Source of the DNA: an uncultured bacterium
GTDB lineage: Bacteria > Patescibacteriota > Gracilibacteria > Absconditabacterales > Absconditicoccaceae
DNA: 52,023 bases
NCBI GenBank assembly: GCA_937862565.1
Contig: CALMFT010000039.1
Location: 1 to 52,023 of the forward strand
Direction: 5' to 3'
Notes under the pieces: model-generated
The model's input: the letters and a program-made list of their open reading frames with translations, nothing else
What the model was told of the DNA's origin: nothing
Database searches by the model: none
In this document: positions 23,140 through 34,535 of the stretch, piece by piece
Numbering within the stretch: position 1 is the stretch's first letter
Layout: every line of letters starts with the position of its first letter
Position numbers and translations under genes: made by a program

Positions 23140-23565
23140 ATGAAAAGGTGAATTTTGATTTCCTTGCTATCGATATTGGTGATCGCAGGATGTACGAATA
23201 AGCTTTCAAATTCAGCTACAACTCAAAATGATGATGTACCTAGAGGAGTATCCAGTAATTATGATTATGAAAAATTACATGTCGTAAATTTGTCAGACAA
23301 AAAAACTACTACTCTGTCATTTGAACTCGATATAGGAGATAGAATAACTCTCAATATTGAGCAGCCTCCTGTAGATAGCGTAGTAAGAGTAAGCCAAATA
23401 GAGATGCCAGACGGCACTATGGACGGACCATTTTCAAGCCAAACAAACTATACCGCAACAAGCAAAGGTGAATACAAATTCAGAATATCAGAAAATATGA
23501 TGGCTACAAATACGCCATACACAGGTAATGTAAACGTAAACGTAAAGATTGAAAAAATTAAATAA
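23140..23565 (+). CDS. Small lipoprotein, unrecognised
   Basis: 141 residues. The ATG at 23140 reads through one TGA into MKRGILISLLSILVIAGCTN, a lipoprotein signal with lipobox IAGC. The rest is Thr/Asn-rich and beta-rich, with ELDIGDRITLNIEQPPVDS and YKFRISENMMA, and looks like a small beta-sandwich. No family recognised. Confidence 0.6.
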
Positions 23566-23685
23566 ATTTCTCATATCACATTATATTATCTCATCTTTTT
23601 TGACTCATGATAAAGAATTTTTTAGATTTTAAATAATCAGATTTTAGAGTATTGCAGTATTAGATTAAAAAATTATAACAAACAT

Positions 23686-24210
23686 ATGAAAAAAACAAAA
23701 CAAAACCCGATGCACAACTATGCATTTATAGATGGGCAAAACTTATTCCAATCTATTTCCTGGTCTATAGATTACACGAAGTTTAGAGTCTATCTCAAAG
23801 ATAAATATAAAATTACGAAAGCATATTACTTTCTCGGCTTCCAAGAAAAGGAAAACATCCTGTATGAAAAACTCCAGGAAGCCTGATTTATACTGGTATT
23901 CAATCTCAAAGGAGAAAACCTACAAAGTCATAAAAAAGGTAATGTAGATACCAATATCGTATTTCATATTATGAAAAAACTCATAGAATGAACTATGGAT
24001 GGAGCTTTATTGGTCTCTTGAGATGGTGATTATAAGATGGTAGTTGATTATCTCATAGAAAGAGATAAACTCATCAAAGTCCTTTCTCCAAATCTCAAAT
24101 TTGCATCCAGTCTCTACAAAAAAGAAGCAAACATCGACCCCAAATACTTTGATTTTATAGACAAACCCGATATCCGTAAGAAAATTAAATACACAAAAAA
24201 AGCCCCTTAG
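23686..24210 (+). CDS. NYN-domain (PIN-like, LabA/DUF88) putative RNase
   Basis: 174 residues. NYAFIDGQNLFQSI has the first acidic residue (Asp16) of the NYN/PIN fold. KGNVDTNIVFHIM supplies the second conserved Asp, and LLVSGDGDYKMVVDYLI the SGDGDY motif with two further acidic residues. Gly codons of LVSGDGDY and EAGFIL are TGA in part. Family members cleave RNA with metal ions; the target is unknown. It stands alone between a lipoprotein and a pirin gene. Confidence 0.83.
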
Positions 24211-24321
24211 GCACCAGCACCGTTTGGGAATCTTTTCCGTATGAATACAGTCCTATTATATTTATTTGTGCTGAGATTGCAAGAAAAATAATTCTTTGTC
24301 TTTTATTCTTAGCTACTCCTC

Positions 24322-25026
24322 ATGATCAATTTCATCCCCGCTTCTTCCAGAGGTCAAGCCGATCACGGTTGGCTCAAGACTGCCTATAGTTTTTCTTTTT
24401 CGAGTTGGTACGACCCTGCGAGAATGCACTTTGGCGTCTTGAGAGCACTCAATGATGACAGTATAGCAGGCGGAAACGGCTTCCCTGAGCATCCTCACGA
24501 TAACATGGAAATCATCACTATCGTGCTTTCTGGAGCTCTTCAACATACCGATAATATGGGAAACGGAGGCATCATCAGACCCGGTGACGTACAAGTTATG
24601 TCTGCAGGAGATGGAGTCGAACACAGCGAATTCAATCCCTCACCTACCGAAGCAGTTACCCTTTTCCAGCTTTGGATTTACCCTCATACCCAAGACATTC
24701 CTTCTAGATATGATCAAGCTTCCTTTGATTGGATGAATATGAAAAATGATCAGAAAACACTTGCGTCATCTGATAGTCGCAACGACAGTCTTCTCATTCA
24801 CGCGAATGCTTTCGTAAGCATGTGAGTTTATGATAAAGGACAAGAAACTACATACGTCTTGAATAATGCTAAATACTGAGTATTCCTGATGTGTGTGGAA
24901 TGAACTCTCGAAGTAGAAGGACAAACCCTCCACAAAAGAGATGTATTGGAAATTACTGACAGGACAGAGTTTGGGATTAAGATGATCGATGATGGGCAGT
25001 GGATGGTGGTTGAGGTGGAGATGTAG
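24322..25026 (+). CDS. Pirin family cupin protein
   Basis: 234 residues. The N-terminal cupin has the pirin signature FGVLRALNDDSIAGGNGFPEHPHDNMEI in shortened form: FPEHPHDNMEI provides His57 and His59, and GDGVEHSEF provides His101 and Glu103, the four metal ligands of pirin/YhhW. QLWIYPHTQDIPSRYDQ is the domain connector. The C-terminal cupin is intact to TAG. YhhW-type pirins oxidise quercetin in vitro; the role here is unknown. Confidence 0.9.
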
Positions 25027-25047
25027 TTTTATTTATTAGATGATAGT

Positions 25048-26964
25048 ATGTATATATCTCAACTTAAATTATGGAATTTTAGAAAATTTTGATCAGATGC
25101 TACAGAAATAAATTTAGAAAAAGCTGATTTAACAGTGAATTTTCATAATTGACTAAATCTTTTAGTTGGTCCAAATGATGCAGGGAAGACAGCAATTATT
25201 GATGCTCTTAAAATTGTACTTAAAACATACAGTTCAGAATGGATTAAATTGGAGGAAAATGATTTTTATAATAATGCAAAACATATAAGGATTGAAATTA
25301 TTATCTCTGATCAGTTTAAAGATGGTGATAAAACAGCAGAATGGGCTAGTAATTTTACAGAGTGGTTAAGATTTGATATAGACGGAAATCCTGAATTAAG
25401 ATTAATTTTGGATACCCATAGAGAAGAAAACTGAAAGATAAAACCATATGATATAAAAGCATGAAATGATGAGATAGGATATGCTCTTACAGCAGACGCA
25501 AAAGACTACTTAAAGTCAGTTTATTTGAAGCCATTGAGAGATGCAGAAAATGAGTTAACACCTAAGAGAGGATCAAGATTGTCACAAATTTTATCATGAA
25601 CAAATCAATTTAAAAACCAACTTAATTCTCATCCCTTTAATGAAAATTTTGAAATTTTTTCCGATTTTATTAAAAAATACTTTGAAGATGATGGCGCATG
25701 ATATAATTGAATATCAAAAGAAATTAATTCCTTTTTGGAATCATTTTGAAGACCTGGGGCTCCTATTGTGCCCACAGATAAAATAGATCTTAAATATATA
25801 TTGGAACTACTAAAATTAGCTTATAATGACAAAAAGCCTGGTTTATGAAGCCAAAATCTATTATTTATTGCTACAGAATTATTACATCTTGCAACTTGTC
25901 CTGATGACTCTCTCAAATTGTGATTGATTGAAGAAATTGAGGCACATTTAAACCCTCAAATTCAGTTAAAAGTTATTGAAACATTACAAAAAGAGTCGGA
26001 AGATAAATTATTTCAACTTATATTAACTACCCATAGTCCGAACCTCTCATCAAAAGTAAAACTTAAAAACTTAATTCTTTGTAATAATTGATGAGCTTTT
26101 AATTTATGATCCAAAGAAACTATAGATAACCTAGAAGACAAGTATACAAAATTAATGAAAACAGATTATCAGTTTTTGGAAAGATTTTTGGATGTTACAA
26201 AATCCAACTTATTCTTTTCAAGATGACTAATTTTAACTGAAGGATGGTGAGAAGAATTATTATTACCAATTCTAGCGGAAAAACTTGGGGTTATGGAAAA
26301 ACAATCAAAAGATAAGTATAATTTAACAAAAAAATGAGTCAGCATTATTAATGTATGAAATACTGCTTACATGAGATACGCAAAAATATTTTGAAGACAG
26401 CAACCCCTTGAGGATATAGGTATAAAAATATCAGTTATTAACGATTTGGATGTTCAACCTAAAGACACAGAGGGAGATGGAGAAATTAAAAGATTAAAAA
26501 AAGAAGAGCTAATAAATGCTATTTGATCTAGTAATATAAAACCTTTCATCTCACCTAGTTGGACTTTAGAATATTGTCTTGCTACTTCAAATGTATTTAA
26601 AAAAGTACTCATAAGAGCTATAATTGCGGCACAAAAAGAAGAAAAACTTCATGATTATGAGTATTGAAAATTAAAACAGGAATCAATAACATTAGATAAT
26701 ATTGATTACGAAAAATTTGAAAGTTCACCAATTGAGATATATTTACAAATTTCTGAAGGGAAACCAATAAGTTATCAAGAAAATGGTAAAACTAAAAGTC
26801 TTTATTCTTCTAAAGTTTCAAAGTCGATCCTTGCACAAAATTTAGCAAAACTGCTAGAGGAAGAAGATGAAGATTTCTTTCTTGAATTACAGAAGGAAAT
26901 AAACTCAAGTCCTACTCATTGATTAAAATATTTATTTGACGCTATAAAACATGCTTGCTGATAA
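25048..26964 (+). CDS. gajA: OLD-family ATPase/TOPRIM nuclease, Gabija GajA-like
   Basis: 638 residues. The N-terminal ABC-type ATPase has FRKFGSDATEINL, Walker A GPNDAGKT (41-48), and LIEEIEAHLNPQIQ (Walker B region) with LTTHSPNLSS (switch His). The C-terminal TOPRIM domain starts at LILTEGWGEELLLPILAEKLG with the conserved Glu and continues with SVINDLDVQPKD, the DxD metal site. This is OLD class 2 architecture, in which the nuclease is encoded beside a UvrD-like helicase. In Gabija GajA nicks DNA when nucleotide levels fall during phage infection. The gene overlaps the helicase gene by 14 bp. Gly is frequently TGA, so it is adapted to the host code. Another OLD/UvrD system cannot be excluded. 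Confidence 0.85.
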
Positions 26965-29004
26965 ATTACACAATAGCTTCGAAGAAGATTTTTTATATGC
27001 ACAAAAACTTTTGTTAAAAGAAGGGCAATACTTTAATGACGAAAGAAAAATATTTATTTGCGACTTTGAGAATTCTTTTGATGTACAGGCTGTACCATGA
27101 AGCGGAAAGACAACTGCTTTATTGGCAAAATTAATTATTTTAGAAAAAAATATTAATAAACTAGAAGGTGGGGTACTGATTTTATCTCATACTAATAAAG
27201 CAATAGATAATATAAAAAATAGACTTTGATGATTATGTCCTCAATTAATTTCTTCTAAAAAAAATTTTGTTGGGACAGTACAAAATTTTGTAAATGACTT
27301 TTTAGCAAAACCCTACTATGGCTCTAGTACATGAAAAAAAATACAAAGCATTGATGATGATTATCGAGTATATAAACTTAAATCACAAATTGGGAGCAAA
27401 TATTATGAGGGATTAGATTCAAAATATTGCAAATACCTAAATATAGGAATAAAAGATGATGAACATTTAGCATGGGAAGTAAATATATGAGAAGATACAG
27501 ACACTTATAAAAAAGTTTTGGAAGCATATAAAAAATTAGAGTCAGAGAGTATATTTCGTTTTAAAGATATGTTTGATTTTTGAAATCAATATATTAAAAA
27601 TCATCCTTTAATTATAAAAATTTTACAAAAGCGCTTTAAGTACATTTTTGTAGATGAAACTCAAGACTTGGAGCCTCATCAGCTTAATATATTGTTGCAA
27701 ATATTTGATAACTCTGATAGCTTAATACAAAAAATTTGAGATATTAATCAATCAATTTTTCATGAATGATCTAATGAGGATCTTGAATCTCTATGGATTC
27801 AAAAAGATTATAAACAAACAGGAAAACCTTATTTTATTTCCTGATCACATCGTCTACCTAATAGAATTGCTAATATTACTAATATGTTCCAAAAAGATGA
27901 AACATTAGAAAAAATTATATGAAATGACTGTGCAAATGAGGAACTCGAGCCTAAATCAACAATTTGTATTTTTAAAAAATGAAAAGAAAAAGAAGTTATA
28001 GTATGGTTTATTAATAAGTTAAAAGAAAAATGATTTGTGGGCAATTACAATGAAAAAGAAATGAAAGTAATTGGGGATGAACATAACGAAGAAGTAAAAT
28101 TACGATATAGTGCAATTGCACGAACTACTAAAAATAAAATTGAAGAAGATATTGAAAAAAATAAAATAAAGAGGGAAGAAGGCGAAGACGCTAAAGAATT
28201 AACTACTCGATGTATGAAGCATTATTTTGAAAGTTTTTCTAAAAAATCTATAAAAGAAAGAAGAAGATCAATAGAATTTTTTGACACAATCCTTTGATAT
28301 GTGATGAATTTTGATCCTGTAGAACCCTGACTCACACAAATCAGAAAAATGATTTTATACAGTATGTATCGCCCCATCAAAGGAACTAAAGTAAAAACTA
28401 TTCAGTGAGAGAAAGAAATTAGTGGGGTAAATTTTTTATTAGAAATAATAAAAATTATAGACAATGAAAAGTTTAAGAAATTTAAGAAAACTATATATAA
28501 AATTGCTTGCAATATAAAAAATGCTAAAAATACATCTGATCTTGTAACTCAAAAAGACAGTATATATAATTTATTTATTTGATTATTAGACTTCTTAGCA
28601 ATAAATAGATCGGTCATACCAACTAATTATAACTCTAGTACTTTATCTAATAGAGAGTTAAAAAACTCACACAGTAATGAAAAAAAAAATTATCATCAAG
28701 ATGGATACTATCTTAACTTTGATTCTATACATGGAGCAAAAGGGCAAGATCATGAAGCAACAATATATTTGATGACCAATTATCATAAGGAAGACTTTAA
28801 ATATTTTATAGATATAATTAAAGATCCGAAAAAATCATCCAAAAAAAACGTCATAATGGAGCAAAAAAAATATTTTATGTATGATTTAGCCGTGCAAAAA
28901 AATGGTTATGTTATGCTGTTTGCGATGATTGTATTATTGAAGAAGATGAACTACTACTAGAATCTTATGGACGAGAGATAAATAAAGATTTAACTATAGA
29001 GTAG
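26951..29004 (+). CDS. gajB: UvrD/Rep-like helicase, Gabija GajB-like, with -1 frame break near 28841
   Basis: The ATG overlaps the end of gajA. Helicase motifs are in order: Walker A QAVPGSGKTTALL (46-58), FVDETQDLEPHQ (motif II), IGDINQSIF (motif III), SGSHRLPNRI, and SIHGAKGQDHEATIYL (motif V). In the starting frame translation ends at 28958-28960 without motif VI. In the -1 frame the sequence reads KIFYVGFSRAKKWLCYAV, a clear motif VI, then a short acidic tail to TAG at 29002-29004. The frames meet in eight A at 28841-28848; one extra A, or a -1 slip, joins them into about 684 residues. This is longer than usual GajB (about 500). It may be a sequencing error, a phase-variable tract or programmed slippage. 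Confidence 0.78.
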
Positions 29005-29213
29005 TTCTCTATATAACTTATTACCTCCTCCTCTATCTTATACTTAGTCTTAAATTTTCCCGCTACTATTTTCATCACTGCTAATGTTGGTGATAATTTT
29101 TTAGCTATTACTGCCTTTGGAACGATTCTGATAGTTTCTGTTTGTGATGATTTTGCATGCGCAGGAACAGCAACAAACACCAACGCCAATAAAAGATACA
29201 GATATTTTTTCAT
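28965..29213 (-). CDS. Small secreted protein, unrecognised
   Basis: 82 residues. MKKYLYLLLALVFVAVPAHA is a classical signal peptide with cleavage after AHA. The mature part is basic (pVIAKKLSP, AGKFKTKYK) and has no motif I know. Its last 13 codons overlap the end of the convergent helicase gene if that gene runs to 29004. Low information content makes function unclear. Confidence 0.55.
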   Translation of the reverse strand: MKKYLYLLLALVFVAVPAHAKSSQTETIRIVPKAVIAKKLSPTLAVMKIVAGKFKTKYKIEEEVISYIENYSIVKSLFISRP

Positions 29214-29545
29214 ACATAATTATTCAGAATAAAATTATTGATTGCCCATTCACTACATCATCAAGGCGATTTCTTTTCTTTTGATATTCAAACCTCCTTC
29301 AGATCATTTATAATTTATTCATTTTCCATACTTTTCAAAACCAGATTATTAACTCATATTGAGCAGGTAATACTAAGAATTATATCGAGAAATTAAAATA
29401 GTCAACAAATAGTTTAAAAATAGTATTGAGGAGTCAAGGTGGATATCAAGTTTATACACAGAACAAGCAGTGTTGGTTTGATTAAGAAATATATATCATT
29501 ATAATCTTTCCTAGCTTTTACTTTATATAGTTAACAAATAGTCTT
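29214..29545. other. Intergenic region
   Basis: 332 bases between divergent genes. Apart from the candidate promoter at 29478-29505 for the gene to the right, I see no open frame, repeat or RNA in it. Confidence 0.5.
29478..29505 (+). promoter_or_regulatory. Candidate promoter for the propeller/SLH surface protein
   Basis: TTGATT (29478-29483), 16-bp spacer and TATAAT (29500-29505), about 40 bp before the ATG. The -10 box is a perfect match. Confidence 0.5.
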
Positions 29546-31900
29546 ATGAAAAAAATGTTATGATCATCGATCTTACTTTGATCTTTCTTATTGTGAATGT
29601 ACGCGTACAGTTATAGTTTTATCAATGTTTCTATGGGAGGAAATGGTGATTCTATAAGACCAGACATTTCACCAGATAATAGATACTCTACCTATGCATC
29701 TGAAGCGACAAACTTAGATTTGATAAATACTGATATCAATGGATTTAGAGATGTGTTTGTACGAGATATGGTAACTAGTGGTACTATCAATATCACTGTA
29801 GAGTGAAATTGAGTATCTACTTCCCCAAGTATATCAGATAATGGAGAATTTATTGCATTTCACTCCAATGCGAACAATTTGGATTTGGTTAATTCTGATG
29901 TGAATGGTTTTGCTGATGTTTATTTGTACGATAAATCAACTACGGTTTTCAAAAATATTACCTATTTTGCTAATGGTTCATCGAGTGCTGCTCATATTTC
30001 TGCTGATGGTAAGTTTATTACTTTTCTTTCCAATGCAACCAATTTATGAACTGGAGACAGCAATCCAGGATCAGATGTATTCTTATATGACGTAGATGCT
30101 GATACTATTACAAATATTAGCTATGGTCAAACCAATGGGAATGTGAATAGACCAACTATTTGTGGAGATGGTAGTTATGTAGCCTTTGAGTCTACTGCGA
30201 CTGATCTTACTACTGGAGACGCAAATGGACTTGTAGATGTTTTCCTATATAATAGATTAACTAGCACTATGACTGGCATTACAGTACATGGTAATGATTA
30301 TGCAGATACAGTATATATTTCTGATGATTGTAAATACCTAATTTTTGAGGCAACTTCTTCAAATTTAGTGAGTGGAGACGTAACTCATCTTCCTGCTGAT
30401 ACTTTCGTTTATGATATAGCTACACAGACTATTACTTTACCTATTTCATCTATAGATCTATGATATTGAAATATTCAATATTCTGATATTTCTAATGATG
30501 GCAGATATTTATTGATAACTGCATTTACAGGTTGAGCACGATGGTATACCACATATGATACTCTCAATGACACTTTCAATTATATTGCTTCTGCAGGAAC
30601 ATCACTTTTCTTACCTCGTATTTCCCCAGACGGAAGATATGTTATTTTTCAAAGTAGTATTGATACATTAGTTTCAGGTGATTTAAATGCTAAAGTGGAC
30701 ATATTCATTTATGATTCTCGAGATACAATGCCACCTGTAGTTACTCTTTCTTGATCTTCAGGGATGGTAATACTTGTTTGAAATACTTTCACAGATCCAG
30801 GTGCAACTTGGACTGATGATGTAGATGGAAGTGGAATAGTTACGATAATTTCAGGTGGAACTGTAGACACAAACACTCCATGAATTTATGTACTTGAATA
30901 TGTATATGTAGATAGTGGTGGTAACTTATCAAATATTGCTACAAGAATTATTACTGTGGTGGATAATACCCCACCAGTAGTGTCAATCATCTGAGTTACT
31001 CCACTATTTGTTACTCTGTGAAATCCATTTACTGACCAAGGAGCAACTTGGACTGATAATGTAGATTGAAGCGGAATAATAACTATTGCTACTTCAGGAG
31101 CTGTTGATATCAATACAGTTTGAACCTATATTCTCACATATACTTATATCGATTCTTCTGGTAATACATGAAGTGCAATTAGAACTGTGATAGTATTTAA
31201 ACCGCAAGATTGAGGACAATACAATCCTACAAGTATACCCACTCCAAACACAAGTAAAGATCCGATTGCACCAACTGAACCAACAACACCAAGTCAACCA
31301 ATAGATATGAATGAGATCATGAATCCTTCTATTAGCTCGGATACTTGTTTTTCTCCATTAAATAAATCTACAATTGATCAAGGAGGAATGACAGAATATC
31401 AAAGATTAGCTCATCAAATGTTATATAGTTATGAACTTACGACTATACCAGGTACCAAAGATTTTGGACCAACTAGGAATCTTACAAGAGCGGAGGCTGC
31501 TAAATTCTTCGTACAATTTGCTGAAAACGTACTTTGTAGAAAGAAAATTCAAACTTACGACAATAGATTTGTAGATATCACTGGTATACATCCTGACCTA
31601 CAAACTAACATCAAGTTATCGTATGAATATGGAATCTTCTACGGTTACAAAGATGGAGTATTTAAACCAAATGATTTTATCTCAAATGACGAAATCATAG
31701 CTGTAATGGTGAGATTAGTTACCAACAAATATGACGATGCTTCAGGTACAAATCGAGCTGCTAATTATAAAAAAACTCTCAACAACAGAACTACTGTAAA
31801 ATTAGGTAATACATTGAGAGGTAGTATTATACAAGTAGTATTCAATTTATATAAAGAAAATGAATATGTATTGGAAGATGTAGGATATGTTATTAAGTAA
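29546..31900 (+). CDS. Secreted surface protein: TolB-like propeller, two Ig-like (DUF5011) domains, SLH
   Basis: 784 residues with a signal peptide rich in TGA-coded Gly (MKKMLGSSILLGSFLLGMYA). Residues to about 390 are WD40/TolB-like propeller repeats with the recurring pattern RPDISPDNRYSTYAS..NLDLINTDINGFRDVFVRD in broken form: each blade has DG-x-Y/F-I-x-F and D-V-N-G/A-x-x-D-V/I-F-x-Y-D. Two DUF5011-type Ig-like domains follow, each with PPVVxx and GATWTDxVDGSG. A Pro/Thr linker (TSKDPIAPTEPTTPSQP) precedes a C-terminal SLH region with TRAEAAKFFVQFAENV and YGYKDGVFKPNDFIS. Likely a cell-wall-attached extracellular protein. The pattern suggests calcium or ligand display rather than an enzyme. 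Confidence 0.8.
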
Positions 31901-31935
31901 GTGTATATTTTGATTATATAATTATGAATGATTAC

Positions 31936-31964
31936 AAAAAACCTCCCAAGTGGGAGGTTTTTTT
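31936..31964. terminator. Bidirectional intrinsic terminator
   Basis: ACCTCCCA (31941-31948) pairs with TGGGAGGT (31951-31958), flanked by an A-run on the left and a T-run on the right. It serves the surface-protein gene and can also serve the convergent DUF2779 gene. Confidence 0.85.
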
Positions 31965-32026
31965 GGTTTTTTATTTCCTAGAAATATTTTTATTCAGATT
32001 ATTTAATATTTTATAAACCATAAGAT

Positions 32027-33553
32027 TTATTGAGGCGTTTCAATTTTCTTCACGAGCTCTTGCCAGATTCTCACCATCGCCCAAGTATCTTGTTTACAGT
32101 ATTCTAGCAAATTCTGTCTGTGTTTTTCGAGTTGCTCAGCAGGAACATTTCCAGTAGCGATATCCATAAGAATAGTTGTAGCAATAACACCATTTGAAAC
32201 ATCCAGCCCATCATAGCTAATATCCGTCATGACTGGAAGGACTTTCTTGATACTCGCGCTTCCCTTAAATCTCCTATCAAAATAAGAATATTCACTAAAG
32301 ACCTCCATGAGATCGAAAGTATGTTCATTCACCTTTTCAAAAAATTCTCTATATTCTGGATACATATTCGCTGTTTCCATATTTCTAGAATTCTCAAATC
32401 CTTTGTACCAGACGATGTATGTACCATTCCCATGCTCTAGATCTTCGTAAAGCTGTGAGATGACTTGTTTGTTGTCTGTAATCTTATCGCTGATTAGACA
32501 TTCTTTGTGCGTTATTGTTCCATCAAGGTCGATTTTATGCACCGAGTACTGCACTACAATATGCTGTCGTGAAGTCGTTCCGTCAAATAATGGAACTGGA
32601 CTCGAGATCGTTTCATAATCATAGAAAAATAATGGATATTCTAGCACAGAAAGTTGAGTTTTTATTCTTTCTGTGTCCATGAGCGTTTCTGACTTCTGAT
32701 ACATTTCTACATAATCGGAAGCTTTCGTAGCTTCTCCTTTACTCGAAAGCAAGAGAGATTTTTCTTCTTCACCCAAAGTCAGAATATTTGTTTTTCCTAG
32801 TTCGTACAATACCTTCTTTTTGGGACCTATTCCTGGGATTGCTCGGATACTCTCCTTTGGTGCTGGCAATCCAAAATATGAAAAGTGATCTTCATTATCA
32901 TAAGGATACATACTTTCAAAAGCTCTTCTTTCTAGTCCGAGCTGCGTGCTCATGAGACTAATAGTATTTTCTATATTCTGATTATCGAGAAGCTCTGCAG
33001 TAACGTCTTCTTTTTTGATGAGCTGATGAGTATCAAGTTCTCATTGTCTGATATAGTCTTTATTGAGATAGACTAAAAAACATTTTCCAGAAAACTTTTC
33101 TCCCAAAACTTTGCTAATCACATAACGTTGGAAACTAATATCATTGATCAACTCCTCTTTCAAAGGTTCGCCTTTGGTCGGTTTTCTTACTGTATTTTTT
33201 GCTTTTACCTCCCACAAATCATATGTTCCTTCCTCGTTACGAACAAGAAAGTCCGACCTTACCAAAAGGTTATACGATTGAAACCAAGGTTGGTAAATAA
33301 TTTTTGCATTCTCGGCAAACAGTCTTGAACTGTCATTGATTGCTCCAAAAAAATCTCCTTGAGGAGCTTGGATATCATTTTTATCAAAAAGTTCCATCAC
33401 CTGATCTTCTACAGATTGCCCTATCTTTGCGCCATCCATCCCACCATATTCCAATTCTTGAATCTGCTTATATATTTCTTTATCATTCACATGAAATCGA
33501 GCAATTTTTGGAGCCGCAGCAAATTCACAGAAGAGAGTTTTGGTAATACGCAT
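32027..33553 (-). CDS. DUF2779 nuclease: RecB/Cas4-like domain plus RNase H-like exonuclease
   Basis: 508 residues; ATG at 33551-33553 is preferred to the TTG one codon upstream. The N-terminal part has RSDFLVRNEEGTYDLWEVKA, a PD-(D/E)xK arrangement (Asp, then E-V-K) as in RecB or Cas4. The middle has GIGPKKKVLYELGK, a helix-hairpin-helix-like segment. The C-terminal DUF2779 domain has FFYDYET (DxE of a DEDD exonuclease), IVWYKGFENSR, FDLMEVFSEYSYFDRRFKGS and CKQDTWAMVRIW with the last Asp. One TGA is Gly after YLNKDYIRQ. The family is a predicted nucleic-acid nuclease of unknown role. Confidence 0.83.
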
Positions 33554-33600
33554 CAAAGTAGGTTAATATAAAATAGTGAAATCTTCAATTTTATTTCCAA

Positions 33601-33951
33601 TTATTCATAGAGTCCATCTTGTAGTCGTTGTTTTTGTAACTCCATGTACTCTTTTCCTTCGATAATATTTTGTTGTAAAGTTTTATCAGGAAATTCTTTT
33701 CCATAAAATCCATCCTTATAACTACTATCAAATTGTCCATACGTAGGATCAATAATATTACCTTCTGTGTCTATTAAGAAAGTGTGTCCTACTCCAGGTT
33801 CGGTATAAGAAAAGGCTTTTTTAGTCTCTATACCATATTTCTCCTTGAGCATTTTTTGTAATTCAGTAGCCGCAGGATTACAGTAATCATCAGGAAATCA
33901 GGGTTTATTTTTCCCCCATTTTCATACAAAATCTTTAAGATGTTTTTCCAT
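33601..33951 (-). CDS. Small Cys-His-Asp protein (transglutaminase/papain-like fold suspected)
   Basis: 116 residues from ATG at 33949-33951. A Cys24 (DDYCNPAATELQ) at the start of a helix, His56 (VGHTFLIDTEG) at a strand and Asp68 (NIIDPTYGQF) make a plausible catalytic triad in transglutaminase order. The HxFLID-x2-G-x-IIDPTYGQF wording resembles small cysteine-protease or transglutaminase-like proteins. Two TGA codons code Gly. I cannot name the family. It lies 48 bp after the DUF2779 start and 107 bp below the copper operon. Confidence 0.6.
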
Positions 33952-34058
33952 AAATTTTTGTATTAGCGATTAAAATATGTTAGTAAGTTTTTAACCAAAT
34001 ACCCAATCTTATCAAGCTATAAAAATTATAAATAATCTGAAATAATGCACGTGAGATG

Positions 34059-34526
34059 CTACTCAAATTTTATTTGGAATCTGTACATTCACATACCACA
34101 AAGACCTTCCATAGTTGTTCAAGCTTTTTGAGGTTCTACCTCTACGCTATCACTTCCATTTGCATCAAGGTTTTTAGCATATTTTAAACTAGGTATCGTA
34201 ACTGCACTTTCGCATCCATAGGCATTTTTTCATTGAATCTTAATCGTTGTTGCTACTCCAGCTTTCGCGATTGAAACTCTAGGATTGTATCCATTTCAAG
34301 CAATGATACTTATTTCTTGTTTTCCATTTACCATCTTTACATTACTACTTGTCGTACCTGCTACTATTGGCGTAGTAGTTGATCCGCTATTTTGATATGC
34401 ATTATATCACCAGATAAAACCTGCAATAGCAAGAAGTACAACTCCCAGCCAAATGAGAGATTTTTGATTTTGAGAGTTTTGCGTAGTGATTTTTTCTTTT
34501 GGATTTGATTGATTTTTATTTTTCAT
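34059..34526 (-). CDS. Membrane-anchored cupredoxin (copper-binding)
   Basis: 155 residues. A single N-terminal helix (SLIWLGVVLLAIAGFIWGY) anchors the protein outside. The cupredoxin domain begins NGYNPRVSIAKAGVATTIKI, has NAYGCESAVTIPSLKY with Cys105, and ends GLCGMGMYRFQIKFE with Cys143 and Met147. These are the CxxxxxxxP and CxMxM copper sites of the plastocyanin-like domains often encoded with copper ATPases. It is last in the copper operon, 9 bp after its upstream neighbour. Copper buffering outside the membrane is inferred. Confidence 0.82.
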
Positions 34527-34535
34527 AATCGGAAA

